Shown: positions 52,067-63,828 of the stretch, piece by piece
How positions within the stretch are numbered: the stretch's first letter is position 1
How the letters are laid out: every line of letters starts with the position of its first letter
Source: Miltoncostaea sp963771025
Lineage (GTDB): Bacteria; Actinomycetota; Thermoleophilia; Miltoncostaeales; Miltoncostaeaceae
Assembly (NCBI GenBank): GCA_963771025.1
Contig: CAVYRL010000008.1
Coordinates: 612,812-676,811, forward strand
Direction: 5' to 3'
Length of the DNA stretch: 64,000 nt
Translations under genes and position numbers: made by a program
Notes under the pieces: generated by a model
Database searches by the model: none
Seen by the model: the letters and a program-made list of their open reading frames with translations, nothing else
What the model was told of the DNA's origin: nothing

Positions 52067-52200
52067 GAAGACGATGTCTGCTCTGGCGCGGGCCGCACTT
52101 TGCGGCCGACCCTGCGCGGACCGCGTTTCAGCGCAACAGGCGGCCCGAGACTGAGCCGGCGGTCTTGATAGACCGCCCAGCACCCGGACTCGGAGGACCC

Positions 52201-53139
52201 ATGCATTGTCGAGCGCTTGTAACCGCCACGCTCTCCACGGCGCTGGCCGCCGCAGTGGCCACCAGCCCGACGCTGATCGATCAGGCGCGCGCCGCGTACC
52301 CGCAGACGGCTCCGAGCGCGGGCCAGCTCTGCAAGACCTCGGACACCGGGGTCGTGACCACCGCCGCCAACGGCGGCACCGTGCGCTGCACTGCCGACGG
52401 CTCATACCATCGCTGGAAGGCCGTCTCATCCCCTCCGACGCCGAGCACGTCGCCATCGCCCTCCGACGCGGCCCGTGCACGTGCGGCCGCCGCAGCCGCG
52501 CAGGCGCGCCTCGCACGCAAGCTTCTGATCAACCAGCGCATCAGCCAGGCGACGATCCTGCGGGCGAACGCGATCGAGACAAAGCTCGACGCCGGGCTCG
52601 AAGGCGCCGACATCCGCGACGGGGCGCTCGCCTTCACCAAGTTCGCCTCGAGCGTCACGCTCGTCGGAGCGCAGGGTGTGGTCGATCCCGCGCCGAACCC
52701 GCGCCGAGCGCTGGATGTTCCTCCGCTGCCTGCCCCCTCGGGCAACGCTCTGACGCCATCGGCCACCCAGCTGCGCACCAACCAGCGCATCGCCCAGGCA
52801 GCGGTGCGACGGGCGAACGCCCTCGCCGTTCGCGTGAACGGCGAGCTGACCGGCGGTGACCTGCAGCTCTTCGCGCTCACCCCGGCAAAGCTCGCCCCGG
52901 GGATCCAGATCGTGGCCTTCCTTGATCAGCCCCGCCCGGCCCCGAGCCGGACGATCATCGCCCCGGCGAGCATTGGAGGCGGCACCGTCCAGCTGAGCGA
53001 CAACCAGCTCCGTATCAACCAGCGCATCAGCCAGGCAGCCATCCGCCGCCTGAACGAGCTCCGCGATCAGATCGAGACCGGCCTCACGGGGGATGCCTTC
53101 GCCGACGGCACCTTCACGGGGTCCAACCTGCTGCGCTAG
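52201..53139 (+). CDS. Secreted protein with three degenerate repeats
   Basis: The 312-residue protein has a signal peptide (LSTALAAAVATSPTLIDQARA) and a Cys-rich stretch (LCKTSD...VRCTADG), a Pro/Ser linker, then three copies of a roughly 35-residue motif. The core is L-x-x-NQRISQAxxxRxNxLxxxLxxGL, seen near residues 115, 195 and 280. The motif is helical and may form a coiled structure. ATG at 52201 has a GGAGG ribosome site. No family recognised. Confidence 0.65.
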   Translation: MHCRALVTATLSTALAAAVATSPTLIDQARAAYPQTAPSAGQLCKTSDTGVVTTAANGGTVRCTADGSYHRWKAVSSPPTPSTSPSPSDAARARAAAAAAQARLARKLLINQRISQATILRANAIETKLDAGLEGADIRDGALAFTKFASSVTLVGAQGVVDPAPNPRRALDVPPLPAPSGNALTPSATQLRTNQRIAQAAVRRANALAVRVNGELTGGDLQLFALTPAKLAPGIQIVAFLDQPRPAPSRTIIAPASIGGGTVQLSDNQLRINQRISQAAIRRLNELRDQIETGLTGDAFADGTFTGSNLLR

Positions 53140-53769
53140 GCCCCGCCGCGCCAAGGGCGCTGCGCACGCGGGATTGGCCCAGTTGAGGAGCTGCGTGGCG
53201 TGGACCAGCACGGGTCGGTCCACGCCCCTCCCCGCGCCGCCAAGGCGTTCCCGGGCCTTGCTGCCACGACGCCTGGGCCACTCGAAGGGGGATGGGGCCG
53301 ACTCCGATCCACCGTCTATCAAGCGCAAACGGCTCAGACGCTTGAGCGCCTCAGCCTCCAGCACCTGCCGGCGATCTGGACTCGGGAGGGACAAGGAGTC
53401 CTCTTGACCAAACCTGCGTCCGACGAGATCTCGCGGCCGAAGGAGACTTCGAGCAGTCTTGCGGCCGCTCGCCAATCATCCTGGGCAGCCAGCGAATGGA
53501 CGCGACCAGCTCGAACAGCAACTCCGCCCGCGCGCGCGAGAGGTGGTGGCTTGAGTCGCTTTTCAAGCCGCCCCGCGCGATTGGCCTTTGATTCATTGAT
53601 TCGCTGACACAAGGGCGACCGGTGCTGTCTACAACTCAAAGAGAGAGATACTGAGGCCGCTTCTTGGTGCTCCTCGGAGACCCAGCCGCGAGCGCGGGGC
53701 ATCGCGTGGTGAGAGGATCGACGAGACAACACTCCCGGCGTCCCACGCCCCACGAGAAGGGACACTCCC
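53140..53769. other. Intergenic region, no confident gene
   Basis: About 630 bases of comparatively mixed composition. Minus-strand frames ending near 53334 and 53351 give basic peptides of doubtful reality. Some segments are less GC-rich (53300-53420, 53580-53660). It may hold a decayed gene, but no domain is readable. Confidence 0.35.
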
Positions 53770-54309
53770 ATGTCGCTCGAGCGCCCGCAGGCCCCGGATC
53801 CGTACGACCTTCTTCCCACCGTGCCCTCGTTCGCCCTCGAAAGCGACGACGTGGCCGATGGGCAGACCCTCGCCTCCACCTTCGTCCACGACAGTGCAGG
53901 CGGCCAGAACCTGTCGCCTCACCTGCGCTGGTCCGGCGCGCCCCCGCAGACGCTCGGATACCTGGTCACCTGCTACGACCCTGACGCACCGACCGGAAGC
54001 GGCTTCTGGCATTGGCTTGCGATCGACATCCCGGCGTCGGTCAGCGAGCTCGCCCGGGGAGCGGGCGCGGCGGATGGGTCGGGCCTTCCGGCCGGGGCCA
54101 TCCAGGTCCGAAACGACTTCGGCTCGATCGGCTACGGCGGAGCGGCCCCTCCCCAGGGAGATCGCCCTCACCGATACGTCTTCGCCGTCCACGCCCTCGA
54201 CACCGACACGCTGGGGCCCGACGCGAGCGCGAGCCCGGCGGTGGTGGGCTTCAACGCGACCTTCCACGTGATCGCCCGGGCGACCCTGCGCCCGGTCTAC
54301 GCGCACTAG
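53770..54309 (+). CDS. YbhB/YbcL-type phosphatidylethanolamine-binding protein (PEBP)
   Basis: The 179-residue protein is a PEBP-family (Raf-kinase-inhibitor-like) protein. Motifs are LSPHLRWSGAPPQTLGYLVTCYDPDAP, FWHWLAIDIP, GYGGAAPPQGDRPHRYVFAVHALD. Such proteins bind anionic ligands; function in bacteria is mostly unknown. It starts with an ATG after an AAGGGA site and lacks a signal peptide. Confidence 0.93.
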   Translation: MSLERPQAPDPYDLLPTVPSFALESDDVADGQTLASTFVHDSAGGQNLSPHLRWSGAPPQTLGYLVTCYDPDAPTGSGFWHWLAIDIPASVSELARGAGAADGSGLPAGAIQVRNDFGSIGYGGAAPPQGDRPHRYVFAVHALDTDTLGPDASASPAVVGFNATFHVIARATLRPVYAH

Positions 54310-54316
54310 TGGTGTG

Positions 54317-54499
54317 CCCGGCAACGTTTGCCGGGTTCGGGGAGGGCAGGCGGCGGTCCACGGGTCACGTAGCCCGCCATCGCTCACCTGCCTGGGTCGA
54401 TGCGGGGATGTGGAGTCGTTCCGGGCGTCAGCCCTCTCTTCGCGAGGCGACCGGGAGGCCGACCACCGCACCCAAGCTGAGAGGGCTCGGGTGCGGTGG
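54317..54499. terminator. Two hairpins between PEBP gene and thiamine operon
   Basis: CCCGGCAA-CGT-TTGCCGGG (54317-54335) follows the PEBP stop by seven bases. An 11-pair stem (54463-54473 with 54489-54499, loop 15) stands 54 bases beyond the end of the thiED gene. They may terminate the two convergent units. Neither has a long T run. Confidence 0.5.
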
Positions 54500-54553
54500 G
54501 CGCTGGTGGGGTAGGCGTAGCGATATGCCCACTCCCTGAGGAAGGGTCCCTCA

Positions 54554-55966
54554 TCACCCGCTGACGTCGACGGGCCCGGCGCCCTCCCCGAAGGGGCGGC
54601 CTCGGCGGACGGCCTTCATGGCGACCCGTTTGGCCTCCGCCGCGGCCTCCCGTAGCGGGAGCCCTCTCGCGAGCAGCGCGGCGAGCGTCGCTGAGTGGGT
54701 GCAGCCGGCCCCGTGCGTCGTGGGGCGGGGCAGGCGCACTCCCGGTATCTCCGCGAGGCCATCGGCGTCGCAGAGGACGTCGGCGCTCCGTGGCCCGTGG
54801 CCCCCAGTGACGATCACAGCGCAACCGTGGCGCTCGTGCAGCACGCATGCGAGACGGGTCGCGTCATCGCTGTCGTCGCCCGCGAGCGCCTGCGCCTCGC
54901 ACAGGTTCGGGGTGATGACGCTCGCGATCGGCAGCAGCGCGCGCCGGTAGGCGTCCTCACCGCCGTCGGCGAGGAGGCGGGCCCCCGACTCGGCGCGCAG
55001 AACGGTGTCGACGACGACCGGCGCGCCGTCGAGTGGCGCCCCGCGCAGGGCATCGGCAACCGCCTCGACGATCTCCGGCGTCGCGAGCATCCCGGTCTTG
55101 ACCGCATCGACGCCGATGTCCTCGGCGGCGCAGGCGATTTGGTCGGCCACCATCTGCGGAGAGGTGACCTGGATCGCCCGGACGCCGACCGTCGTCTGGG
55201 CCGTCAGGGCGGTGATCGCGCAGGTCGGAAAGCCTCCCGCGCGCACGATCGCCTTGATGTCGGCCTGGATGCCGGCGCCGCCGCTCGAGTCACTGCCAGC
55301 GACGCTCAGCACTCGCGGGGCCGCATCGACCAAGCGCGTGCGCAGGCGCCGCGCGGCGCCCTCCGGGTCCTCGGCCTCGACGACGGCGCGCACGACGACC
55401 ACCCGGCGGGCGCCGATCGCCGCCGCCCGCATGACGCGGCGCTCGTCGATGCCACCGATGGCGAACCACGGGATGCGCGCTGCCCGGGCCGCCGCGGCGG
55501 CGCAAGCGAGCCCCGCGGCGGGACGCCCCGGCTTGGTCGGGGTCTCCCAGAGCGGGCCCACCGACGCGTAGTCGGCGCCCTCGTCGGCGGCCGCATCGAG
55601 CTGGGCGCCGCCCCGGGTGGAGCGCCCGATGAGGCGATCGGGGCCGAGCAGGGCGCGCGCGTCGGCGATCACGCCGTCCCCCTGTCCGAGATGGACGCCG
55701 TCCGCGCCCACTGCGCGCGCCAGCTCCGGCAGGTCGTTGACGATGAAGAGCACGCCGCAGGAGGCCGCGGCAGCTGCGCAGGCGGTCGCCTGCGCAGCGA
55801 GCTGCGCATCGGTCAGCGATCGATCGCGCAGCTGCACGAGGTCGACGCCCGCGCGGGCGAGGGCCGGAATCAGGTCGGCGAGGCGGCCCGCCCGCATCCG
55901 TGCGGGGGAGACCACGTAGAGGCGCGCGTCGGCCAGGCGCCGGCGGCGCCCCTGCGGGTCGATCAC
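54554..55966 (-). CDS. thiED: ThiE-ThiD fusion (thiamine phosphate synthase and HMP-phosphate kinase)
   Basis: The 470-residue protein joins ThiE (residues 1-200) and ThiD (about 210-470). ThiE motifs: VDLVQLRDRSLTDAQL, FIVND, DGVHLGQ, SVGPLWETPTKPG, WFAIGGI. ThiD motifs: VLSVAGSDSSGGAGIQADIKAI, DAVKTGML, VVDTVL, TPNLCEAQAL, THGAGCTHSATLAALLARG. The product phosphorylates the pyrimidine and joins it to the thiazole, the late steps of thiamine phosphate synthesis. GTG start overlaps the thiG stop. Last gene of the operon. Confidence 0.95.
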   Translation of the reverse strand: MIDPQGRRRRLADARLYVVSPARMRAGRLADLIPALARAGVDLVQLRDRSLTDAQLAAQATACAAAAASCGVLFIVNDLPELARAVGADGVHLGQGDGVIADARALLGPDRLIGRSTRGGAQLDAAADEGADYASVGPLWETPTKPGRPAAGLACAAAAARAARIPWFAIGGIDERRVMRAAAIGARRVVVVRAVVEAEDPEGAARRLRTRLVDAAPRVLSVAGSDSSGGAGIQADIKAIVRAGGFPTCAITALTAQTTVGVRAIQVTSPQMVADQIACAAEDIGVDAVKTGMLATPEIVEAVADALRGAPLDGAPVVVDTVLRAESGARLLADGGEDAYRRALLPIASVITPNLCEAQALAGDDSDDATRLACVLHERHGCAVIVTGGHGPRSADVLCDADGLAEIPGVRLPRPTTHGAGCTHSATLAALLARGLPLREAAAEAKRVAMKAVRRGRPFGEGAGPVDVSG

Positions 55967-56754
55967 GCCGACGCGCCGAGGTTGGGTAGGCCCAGCTCGC
56001 TCGTGCTCGCCCGGGCGTGGTGCAGTCGCGCTGTGCGGCCCGCCCGGTACGCGAGCCGGCCCGCGGCCACGGCGAGCCGCAGCGCCTCGGCCATTCGTGC
56101 CGGCTCCTGCGCCTTCGCGATGGCCGTGGCGGCGAGCACCGCGTCGCAGCCGAGCTCCATCGCGAGGGCCGCGTCGGAGGCCGTCCCGATCCCCGCATCG
56201 AGCACGACCGGCACCGAAACCGCCTCGCGCACCAAGGCGATCGCGTGAGGGTTGCGGATACCGAGGCCGCTGCCGATCGGGGAGCCGAGCGGCATGACCG
56301 CCGCACAGCCGACATCCTCGAGGCGTCGCGCCAGCACCGGGTCGTCGGTCGTATACGGCAGCACGATGAAGCCCTCCCCTACGAGGATTTCGGCCGCCGC
56401 GAGCAGCTCGACGGCGTCCGGCAGCAGGGTGCGCTCGTCGCCGATCACCTCGAGCTTGATCCAGTCGGTGCCGAGCGCCTCGCGGGCAAGGTGGGCCGTG
56501 CTCACCGCGTCGCGGGCCGTAAAGCAGCCGGCCGTGTTGGGAAGCACCCGGACGCCGGCGCGGCGAATCACGTCGTAGAGGCCGCCGGGCGCGTGCTCCA
56601 CCCGCCGCAGCGCGACGGTGACCATGGACGCCCCGCTCGCCGCGAGCGCCTCGGCGAAGCGGTCGAGGTGGGTGAAGCTCCCCGACCCCATGATGAGCCG
56701 CGCGCCGAGCCGCTCGCCGGCGATCACCAGGGCGTCGCCATCGTCGACAATCAT
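55963..56754 (-). CDS. thiG: Thiazole synthase ThiG
   Basis: The 263-residue protein is the thiazole synthase. It shows ARLIMGSGSFTHLDRFAEAL, MVTVALRRV, LPNTAGCFTARDAV, WIKLEVIGDERTLLPD (Schiff-base Lys), PLGSPIGSGLGI and VLDAGIGTASDAALAMELGCDAVL. Ends with the usual AGRMA-like region slightly shortened. It uses ThiS thiocarboxylate and dehydroglycine from ThiO. ATG start lies two bases after the thiS stop. Confidence 0.97.
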   Translation of the reverse strand: MIVDDGDALVIAGERLGARLIMGSGSFTHLDRFAEALAASGASMVTVALRRVEHAPGGLYDVIRRAGVRVLPNTAGCFTARDAVSTAHLAREALGTDWIKLEVIGDERTLLPDAVELLAAAEILVGEGFIVLPYTTDDPVLARRLEDVGCAAVMPLGSPIGSGLGIRNPHAIALVREAVSVPVVLDAGIGTASDAALAMELGCDAVLAATAIAKAQEPARMAEALRLAVAAGRLAYRAGRTARLHHARASTSELGLPNLGASA

Positions 56755-56756
56755 CC

Positions 56757-56963
56757 TCAGCCTCCCGCCGTCGCCCGTACGACCTCGACGCAAGCGCCCT
56801 CGTGAACGGGCGTCGCCGTCCAGCGTCCGCCGGGTACCACCCGGCCCTCGAGCGCCACCGCGACCCCTGGCTCGCCGGGCCGTGCGCCCACGAGCGCGGC
56901 GGCGTCGGCCACCGTGGCGCTCTCGGCCAGCCTGCGCTCGCTCCCGTTCAGCGTGACGCGCAT
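56757..56963 (-). CDS. thiS: Sulfur carrier protein ThiS
   Basis: A 68-residue ubiquitin-like protein ending in the required Gly-Gly (RATAGG), the site of thiocarboxylation. Starts MRVTLNGSERRL and has the conserved VAVALEGRVVP region. It overlaps the end of thiO by 16 bases. ThiF is not encoded nearby. Confidence 0.94.
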   Translation of the reverse strand: MRVTLNGSERRLAESATVADAAALVGARPGEPGVAVALEGRVVPGGRWTATPVHEGACVEVVRATAGG

Positions 56964-58060
56964 GGGACCTCCGGCCGTCCGACGCGCAAGCGGATCGGCG
57001 AGAACGGACGGATCCACTCCGGAGCATCACCTCCGGCGACCACCTGGGCGATCGCCTCCGCGACGCTTGGCGACATCAGGATGCCGTGGCGGTATCCCCC
57101 GGTCGCCCAGATCACCCCGTCCGCATCCTCCCCGAGAGCCGGCAGCCCATCGGTGGTGGCGGGCCGCAACCCCACCGCCGCCTCCCTCCACTCCATGTCG
57201 CGGACGCCCGGCACGACGTGGATGGCCTCCTCGAGCAGTCGGTGCACCGCGCCCGCGCCGACTCGCAGGTCGCCCGCCTCCTCCGAGGTGGCGCCGACGA
57301 CGAGCTCGCCGTCGGCGCGGGGAACGAGGTAGACCGAGGGGGTCCTGACCACCCGCCGGATCGGCATCTCCTCCCCCTCGGGCGCTCCGAGCCGCAGGAT
57401 CTGGCCCTTCACCGGCCGCAGGGCCACGCGGTCGCTCAGGCGGCCCGCCGCCCAGCCGGCGGCGAGGACCACCCGGCCAGCGCGCAGACGACCGCCCGAG
57501 ACCAGCGCGACCGCGTGTCGGCGTACCGCGGTCGCCGTGTCGCGCACGATCTCCACCCCGCTCGCGTCGACAGCGCCGCGCAGCGCGTCCAGCAGCCGGC
57601 GCGGATCGACCTGATGCTCGTCAAAGAGGTCGGCGCCCCCCGCCACCCGCGGCGACAGCCCGGGCTCGATCCCGCGAAGATCCGAACCAGAGACCCATCG
57701 CCGGGGCCCGCCGCCGGCCATCGCCGCGAGCCGATGGCGCACGGCGCCGATGTGCTCGGGGCGGTGCGCCACGAACACCGTGCCGGATCGCAGGTAGGCG
57801 CAATCGACACCCGCGGCTCGCGCAAGACCGTCGGCAAAATGCGGCCACGCCTCCACGGCGCGGCGGAGAATCGAGTTGAGCGCGTCAGCGCCCTCCTCGG
57901 CCTCGGACCAGGCCCCCAGCATCCCGGCCGCCGCCCACCCCGCCGGCGTGCGTCCATCATCGATCACGCGCACGTGAGCGCCCTCGACGGCGCAGCGCCA
58001 CGCGCAGGCGAGGCTCCAGGGGCCCGCGCCGACCACCACCAGATCCGCCTCTCCGGTCAC
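56948..58060 (-). CDS. thiO: Glycine oxidase ThiO (FAD-dependent)
   Basis: The 370-residue FAD enzyme oxidises glycine to dehydroglycine for ThiG in organisms without the radical ThiH. Motifs are LVVVGAGPWSLACAWR (FAD), GWAAAGMLGAWSE, GGADLFDEHQVDPRRLLDAL, VVLAAGWAAG, LRPVKGQILRLG, and the terminal LRPATTDGLPALGE and ATGGYRHGILMSP. The GTG at 58060 overlaps the thiC stop by four bases. Its pattern is complete. Confidence 0.93.
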   Translation of the reverse strand: MTGEADLVVVGAGPWSLACAWRCAVEGAHVRVIDDGRTPAGWAAAGMLGAWSEAEEGADALNSILRRAVEAWPHFADGLARAAGVDCAYLRSGTVFVAHRPEHIGAVRHRLAAMAGGGPRRWVSGSDLRGIEPGLSPRVAGGADLFDEHQVDPRRLLDALRGAVDASGVEIVRDTATAVRRHAVALVSGGRLRAGRVVLAAGWAAGRLSDRVALRPVKGQILRLGAPEGEEMPIRRVVRTPSVYLVPRADGELVVGATSEEAGDLRVGAGAVHRLLEEAIHVVPGVRDMEWREAAVGLRPATTDGLPALGEDADGVIWATGGYRHGILMSPSVAEAIAQVVAGGDAPEWIRPFSPIRLRVGRPEVPCASR

Positions 58061-58512
58061 CGGGGCCGCCCGGCCGAATCGCTCTCGGCCACAGCCGCCC
58101 GGATGTCCTCCCGGTCCACGTCCTTGAAGTTGTGTATCGGACAGAACGCGGGTCCGCACATCGAGCAGAACTCGGCCGTCTTGAAGTCGTCGTCGGCGAG
58201 CGTCTCGTCGTGCATGACCTGCGCGGTCTCCGGGTCGAGCGACAGCGCCAACTGCTCTCGCCAGCCGAACCGGAAACGCGCTTCGGACGGCTGTCGGTCC
58301 CATGCGGCGGCCCGGCGGTCGCCGCGGGCGAGGTCCGCCGCGTGCGCCGGGATGACCATCCGGCCGCGCGCCGCCTCCTGACGATCCGTCTGGTCCGAAA
58401 GCTCCTCGCGCCCCGCGACGCGCTCCATCTCGGGCGAGATGATCCCGTCCCGGGCGAGGAACATCTCAGTGCGGCACGTGGCGTCGGTAGGGAACGCGCT
58501 GCGGTGCGGCAT
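58057..58512 (-). pseudogene. thiC: ThiC with large in-frame internal deletion
   Basis: Phosphomethylpyrimidine synthase is normally over 400 residues. Here the 151-residue product keeps a ThiC-like start (TEMFLARDGIISPEMERVAGRE) and then jumps near residue 50 to the C-terminal domain, from the IPAHAADLARGD region through SLDPETAQVMHDETL to the radical-SAM cluster motif CSMCGPAFC. The barrel with the substrate-binding residues is lost. The frame remains open and is coupled to thiO, so translation may be kept for polarity. The protein cannot make HMP. Whether the deletion is in the organism or an assembly artefact is unknown. Confidence 0.85.
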
Positions 58513-58516
58513 GTGT

Positions 58517-58595
58517 CTCCCTTCGCTGGCATTACCCAGATCAGGTTCGACGGGTCGGCGCTAGGAAGCGCTCTCTCAGCCCCTCGTGAAGGGAC
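58517..58595 (-). promoter_or_regulatory. TPP riboswitch
   Basis: On the minus strand the THI-box sequences appear in order: GTCCCTTC (P1), CTGAGAG, ACCCGTCGAACCTGATCTGGGTAATGCC and the closing GAAGGGAG. The P1 closing strand contains the ribosome site and lies four bases before the ATG of the thiC gene, so thiamine diphosphate would block translation. The core bases are complete, which indicates the switch is intact even though thiC is truncated. Confidence 0.95.
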
Positions 58596-58698
58596 CCCCC
58601 GGTTACTTGCGCGACGTAGTCTAGCCGGCGCGTGAGCCAGTGGGCGATGTTGCGCCGTGCGGCGAGCCCGCCCGGAGCGACGAGGGCGATCCGGGGCT

Positions 58699-59304
58699 TT
58701 AGTCTCCGCCGCCCCGGCGGCCGAGACTGCGCCGGATGAGCTCGGCGGCGCCGCAGCCGAGCAGCACCACGACCAGCCACGCCCCGAGCGTCGCGGCAGA
58801 GATCAGGCCCGCGAGGACATATAGCGCCCACCGGACCCGTCGAGCGCCCTGTGCGCGCCGCCAGCCGGGGTGAAGGAGGGTCACTCCGGCCTGAAGCGCG
58901 ACGGCGGCGACGGCCGCCCCGGCGCCCGCGCCCGCCCCGCGCACCCACGCCGGGGGCGCGCTCGCGAGAAACACCGTTGACAGAGCGACAATGACGGCGA
59001 GGTCCGGCAGCATGAACCCTGCCCCATCGACGAGCGCCCCCCACACGCCGGCGACGCGCCAGCCGCAGAAGATGGCCAGCCGGGTCGAGCCGGGGCCCGG
59101 AAGGAGGTTCGTCGCGGCGATCGCGTCCTCGAAGTCCGACGCGCTCAACCAACCGCGGCGCTCGACGTACAGATCGCGAAAGAGGGCGCTCGCCAAGACC
59201 TCGGCCCAGGGGATAGCGTCACCCTCGATGGCGTCGTCATCTGAAGCAGCGCGCACCCTCGAATGTCTGCGCCAGAACCGGGAGGAGCTTCGTCGCCTGA
59301 ACAA
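58699..59304 (-). CDS. Chromate transporter-like, half-size and short N-terminus
   Basis: The product (201 residues) resembles one CHR domain: YVERRGWLSASDFEDAIAATNLLPGPGSTRLAIFCGWR, GALVDGAGFMLPD and further membrane segments. The usual first segment with F-G-G-P-x-A-H is missing, replaced by a basic, polar N-terminus (RRRSSSRFWRRH). It may be a truncated gene, or begin at a later codon. Paired half-size CHR proteins need a partner, not present here. Function doubtful. Confidence 0.65.
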   Translation of the reverse strand: MFRRRSSSRFWRRHSRVRAASDDDAIEGDAIPWAEVLASALFRDLYVERRGWLSASDFEDAIAATNLLPGPGSTRLAIFCGWRVAGVWGALVDGAGFMLPDLAVIVALSTVFLASAPPAWVRGAGAGAGAAVAAVALQAGVTLLHPGWRRAQGARRVRWALYVLAGLISAATLGAWLVVVLLGCGAAELIRRSLGRRGGGD

Positions 59305-59770
59305 CGACGAGGGGTTCAGGCCTCGTCGGTTGCACCGGTCGCGAAGGAGATCAGGGAGGGAAACGAGGCGATCTGGGGCTCGGGGTCGAGACGCCTAGTG
59401 CCGCGCTTGTAGAGGAGCTCCCAGGAGACGTCCTCGTCGCCATGGGGACCTCAGCGACCATGGACCGCCTCGAGGGTCTGTTCGATCCCGCGGGTGCGAC
59501 CACCAGACCGCCAGCGAGCTGACATCGAGAGCGCCGTCGATGCCCACCGACTCGAGCCTGGCGCGGCGAGCACGTCGGTCTCGGTAGTTCCCGTGCATGT
59601 CGTTTTGGGCGGGTGGAGGTCGCGTCACCCCTCCTCGCATTGAGGCCCTGGAGGGGTCAGAGTAAGCGGAGGGGTGTCCCGAAAAGACCAGGTTGGTCCA
59701 CGCCCACGCGCCCGCATGCCCATTCCGCGCCGGGCCATCCACGCCACGGGCGAGGGAGCACTGAGCCGAG
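59305..59770. other. Intergenic region before aconitase
   Basis: No clear gene. A minus-strand frame ending at 59395 has a protein-like segment (LESVGIDGALDVSSLAVWWSHPR) and could be a remnant. The last 100 bases hold the aconitase leader; a GCCGAG near 59764 is the only ribosome-site candidate. Confidence 0.35.
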
Positions 59771-62578
<2,808 letters not shown>

Positions 62579-62752
62579 ACTCCGGGGGGCTGAAGCGGGG
62601 GGATGCATCGGCCCTCATGCTGGCCGTCTGCTCGACGTGGCGGCCTGGGAGTCCAGACCGCGACCGCGGCGAAGTCGCCGGTGCGCGCCCGACATCCCCC
62701 GCGTGCTAAGTGGACCGTGTCCGGTGCGCGCACGGTCCTGGCGGAGGCTCAC

Positions 62753-63496
62753 GTGAAGCGAAGAGGGCTCGGAACGGCGGCGATCGTGGGGGTAGTGGCG
62801 CTCGCCCTGTTCGCGGCACCGGCCGTTGCCGTCGAGGCGCCGGCCATCCTGTCGCCAGCGCCGGGCGCCGTCGTCAACCAGGCGACGACCTCGATCGTGC
62901 TCGCTCCACACAATGGGAGCATCGTCGCGATCTACGTGGCACCAAGCCCAGTCACCGACGGTGAGTTCTTCGGCTCACCGCCCGGATCAGGACTTGGGCT
63001 CCACTACTTCTCCGGGCTGATTCTCGGGGGCCCGCAGGGGTCGACGACGTTCCCCTTGTCGGGAATCATCGCGGCCAACCGCTACCAGGTACTCGCACCG
63101 GGCACCTACTACTTTCGGTTCGAGTGGACCGAGACGGTCCCTGGTGGCCAGTACTGCTCAGTCGAAAATCAGGACGGGAGTTGCCAGATCTTCGGCACCC
63201 TCCCGCCCCAATACTTCGACAAGTACAGCACCATCGGATCGTTCGTCATCGCCGCCCCGCCACCCGCGACGCCAGCGCCTGTAGCGGCACCCGTCACCAC
63301 CGTTCAGGTGACCCAAGGGTGCCGCCACGCGAAGTCTCTGTACCGCTTTTGGGCTGGTGAGGTCAGGCACCGCGTGGGGCTGCTGCACAAAGCCAAGACG
63401 AAGACGCGGCGTACCCGTGCCAGGGCGGCCCTCACGATTGCAGTGGCAAAGCGCAGCAACTGGAGGCTGCGCAGCGCGCGGGACTGCTCCACCTGA
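62753..63496 (+). CDS. Secreted hypothetical protein
   Basis: The 247-residue protein has a signal peptide (VKRRGLGTAAIVGVVALALFAAPAVAVEAP) and an Ig-like or fibronectin-like extracellular domain starting PAILSPAPGAVVNQATTSIVLAP, with two Cys (YCSVENQDGSCQI). A Pro/Ala linker leads to a basic helical end (AKTKTRRTRARAALTIAVAKRSNWRLRSARDCST). GTG at 62753 has a GGAGG site. No family recognised. Confidence 0.65.
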   Translation: MKRRGLGTAAIVGVVALALFAAPAVAVEAPAILSPAPGAVVNQATTSIVLAPHNGSIVAIYVAPSPVTDGEFFGSPPGSGLGLHYFSGLILGGPQGSTTFPLSGIIAANRYQVLAPGTYYFRFEWTETVPGGQYCSVENQDGSCQIFGTLPPQYFDKYSTIGSFVIAAPPPATPAPVAAPVTTVQVTQGCRHAKSLYRFWAGEVRHRVGLLHKAKTKTRRTRARAALTIAVAKRSNWRLRSARDCST

Positions 63497-63549
63497 CTCT
63501 GCGGCCCCAGCCGAAGCCAGGGCCCTGATCGGGCGATGGTCAGCGCCCG

Positions 63550-63828
63550 CTACGCAGGCTGGTGGCTAAGGACCTCGGCCAGGAGGGCTGCGACAGTCGG
63601 TGGGGCGCGGTCCATCGCACGGGCGTGCAGCTCGTCCTCGAGCGCGTCGAGCCCCTGGCGCAGCGTCTCGTCCCAGCGGCCGGCGAAGTCGGGGTCGCGA
63701 CGGCGGTAGCCGTAGGCGGTGCTGCGGCTGGTGTGCGCGGCTGCGCAGGTCCTCTCCGACGTTGCTCCGGCGGACAGGGCGTCGAGGAACGTTTCCAGCG
63801 TCGCGGGCGGGACCGACGGGCGGCTCAC
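63550..63828 (-). CDS. Small helix-turn-helix-like protein (phage-type)
   Basis: The 92-residue protein contains ETFLDALSAGATSERTCAAAHTSRSTAYGYRRRDPDFAGRWDETL, a helix-turn-helix of the kind used by small terminase-subunit or phage regulators, with a helical C-terminus. GTG overlaps the stop of the next upstream frame (GTGA). With its partner it may be part of a prophage or mobile region entering from the right. Confidence 0.6.
   Translation of the reverse strand: MSRPSVPPATLETFLDALSAGATSERTCAAAHTSRSTAYGYRRRDPDFAGRWDETLRQGLDALEDELHARAMDRAPPTVAALLAEVLSHQPA

Noticed and set aside
53334..53879. Minus-strand frame in the 53 kb gap
   Set aside because: It overlaps the start of the PEBP gene and has no recognisable domain.
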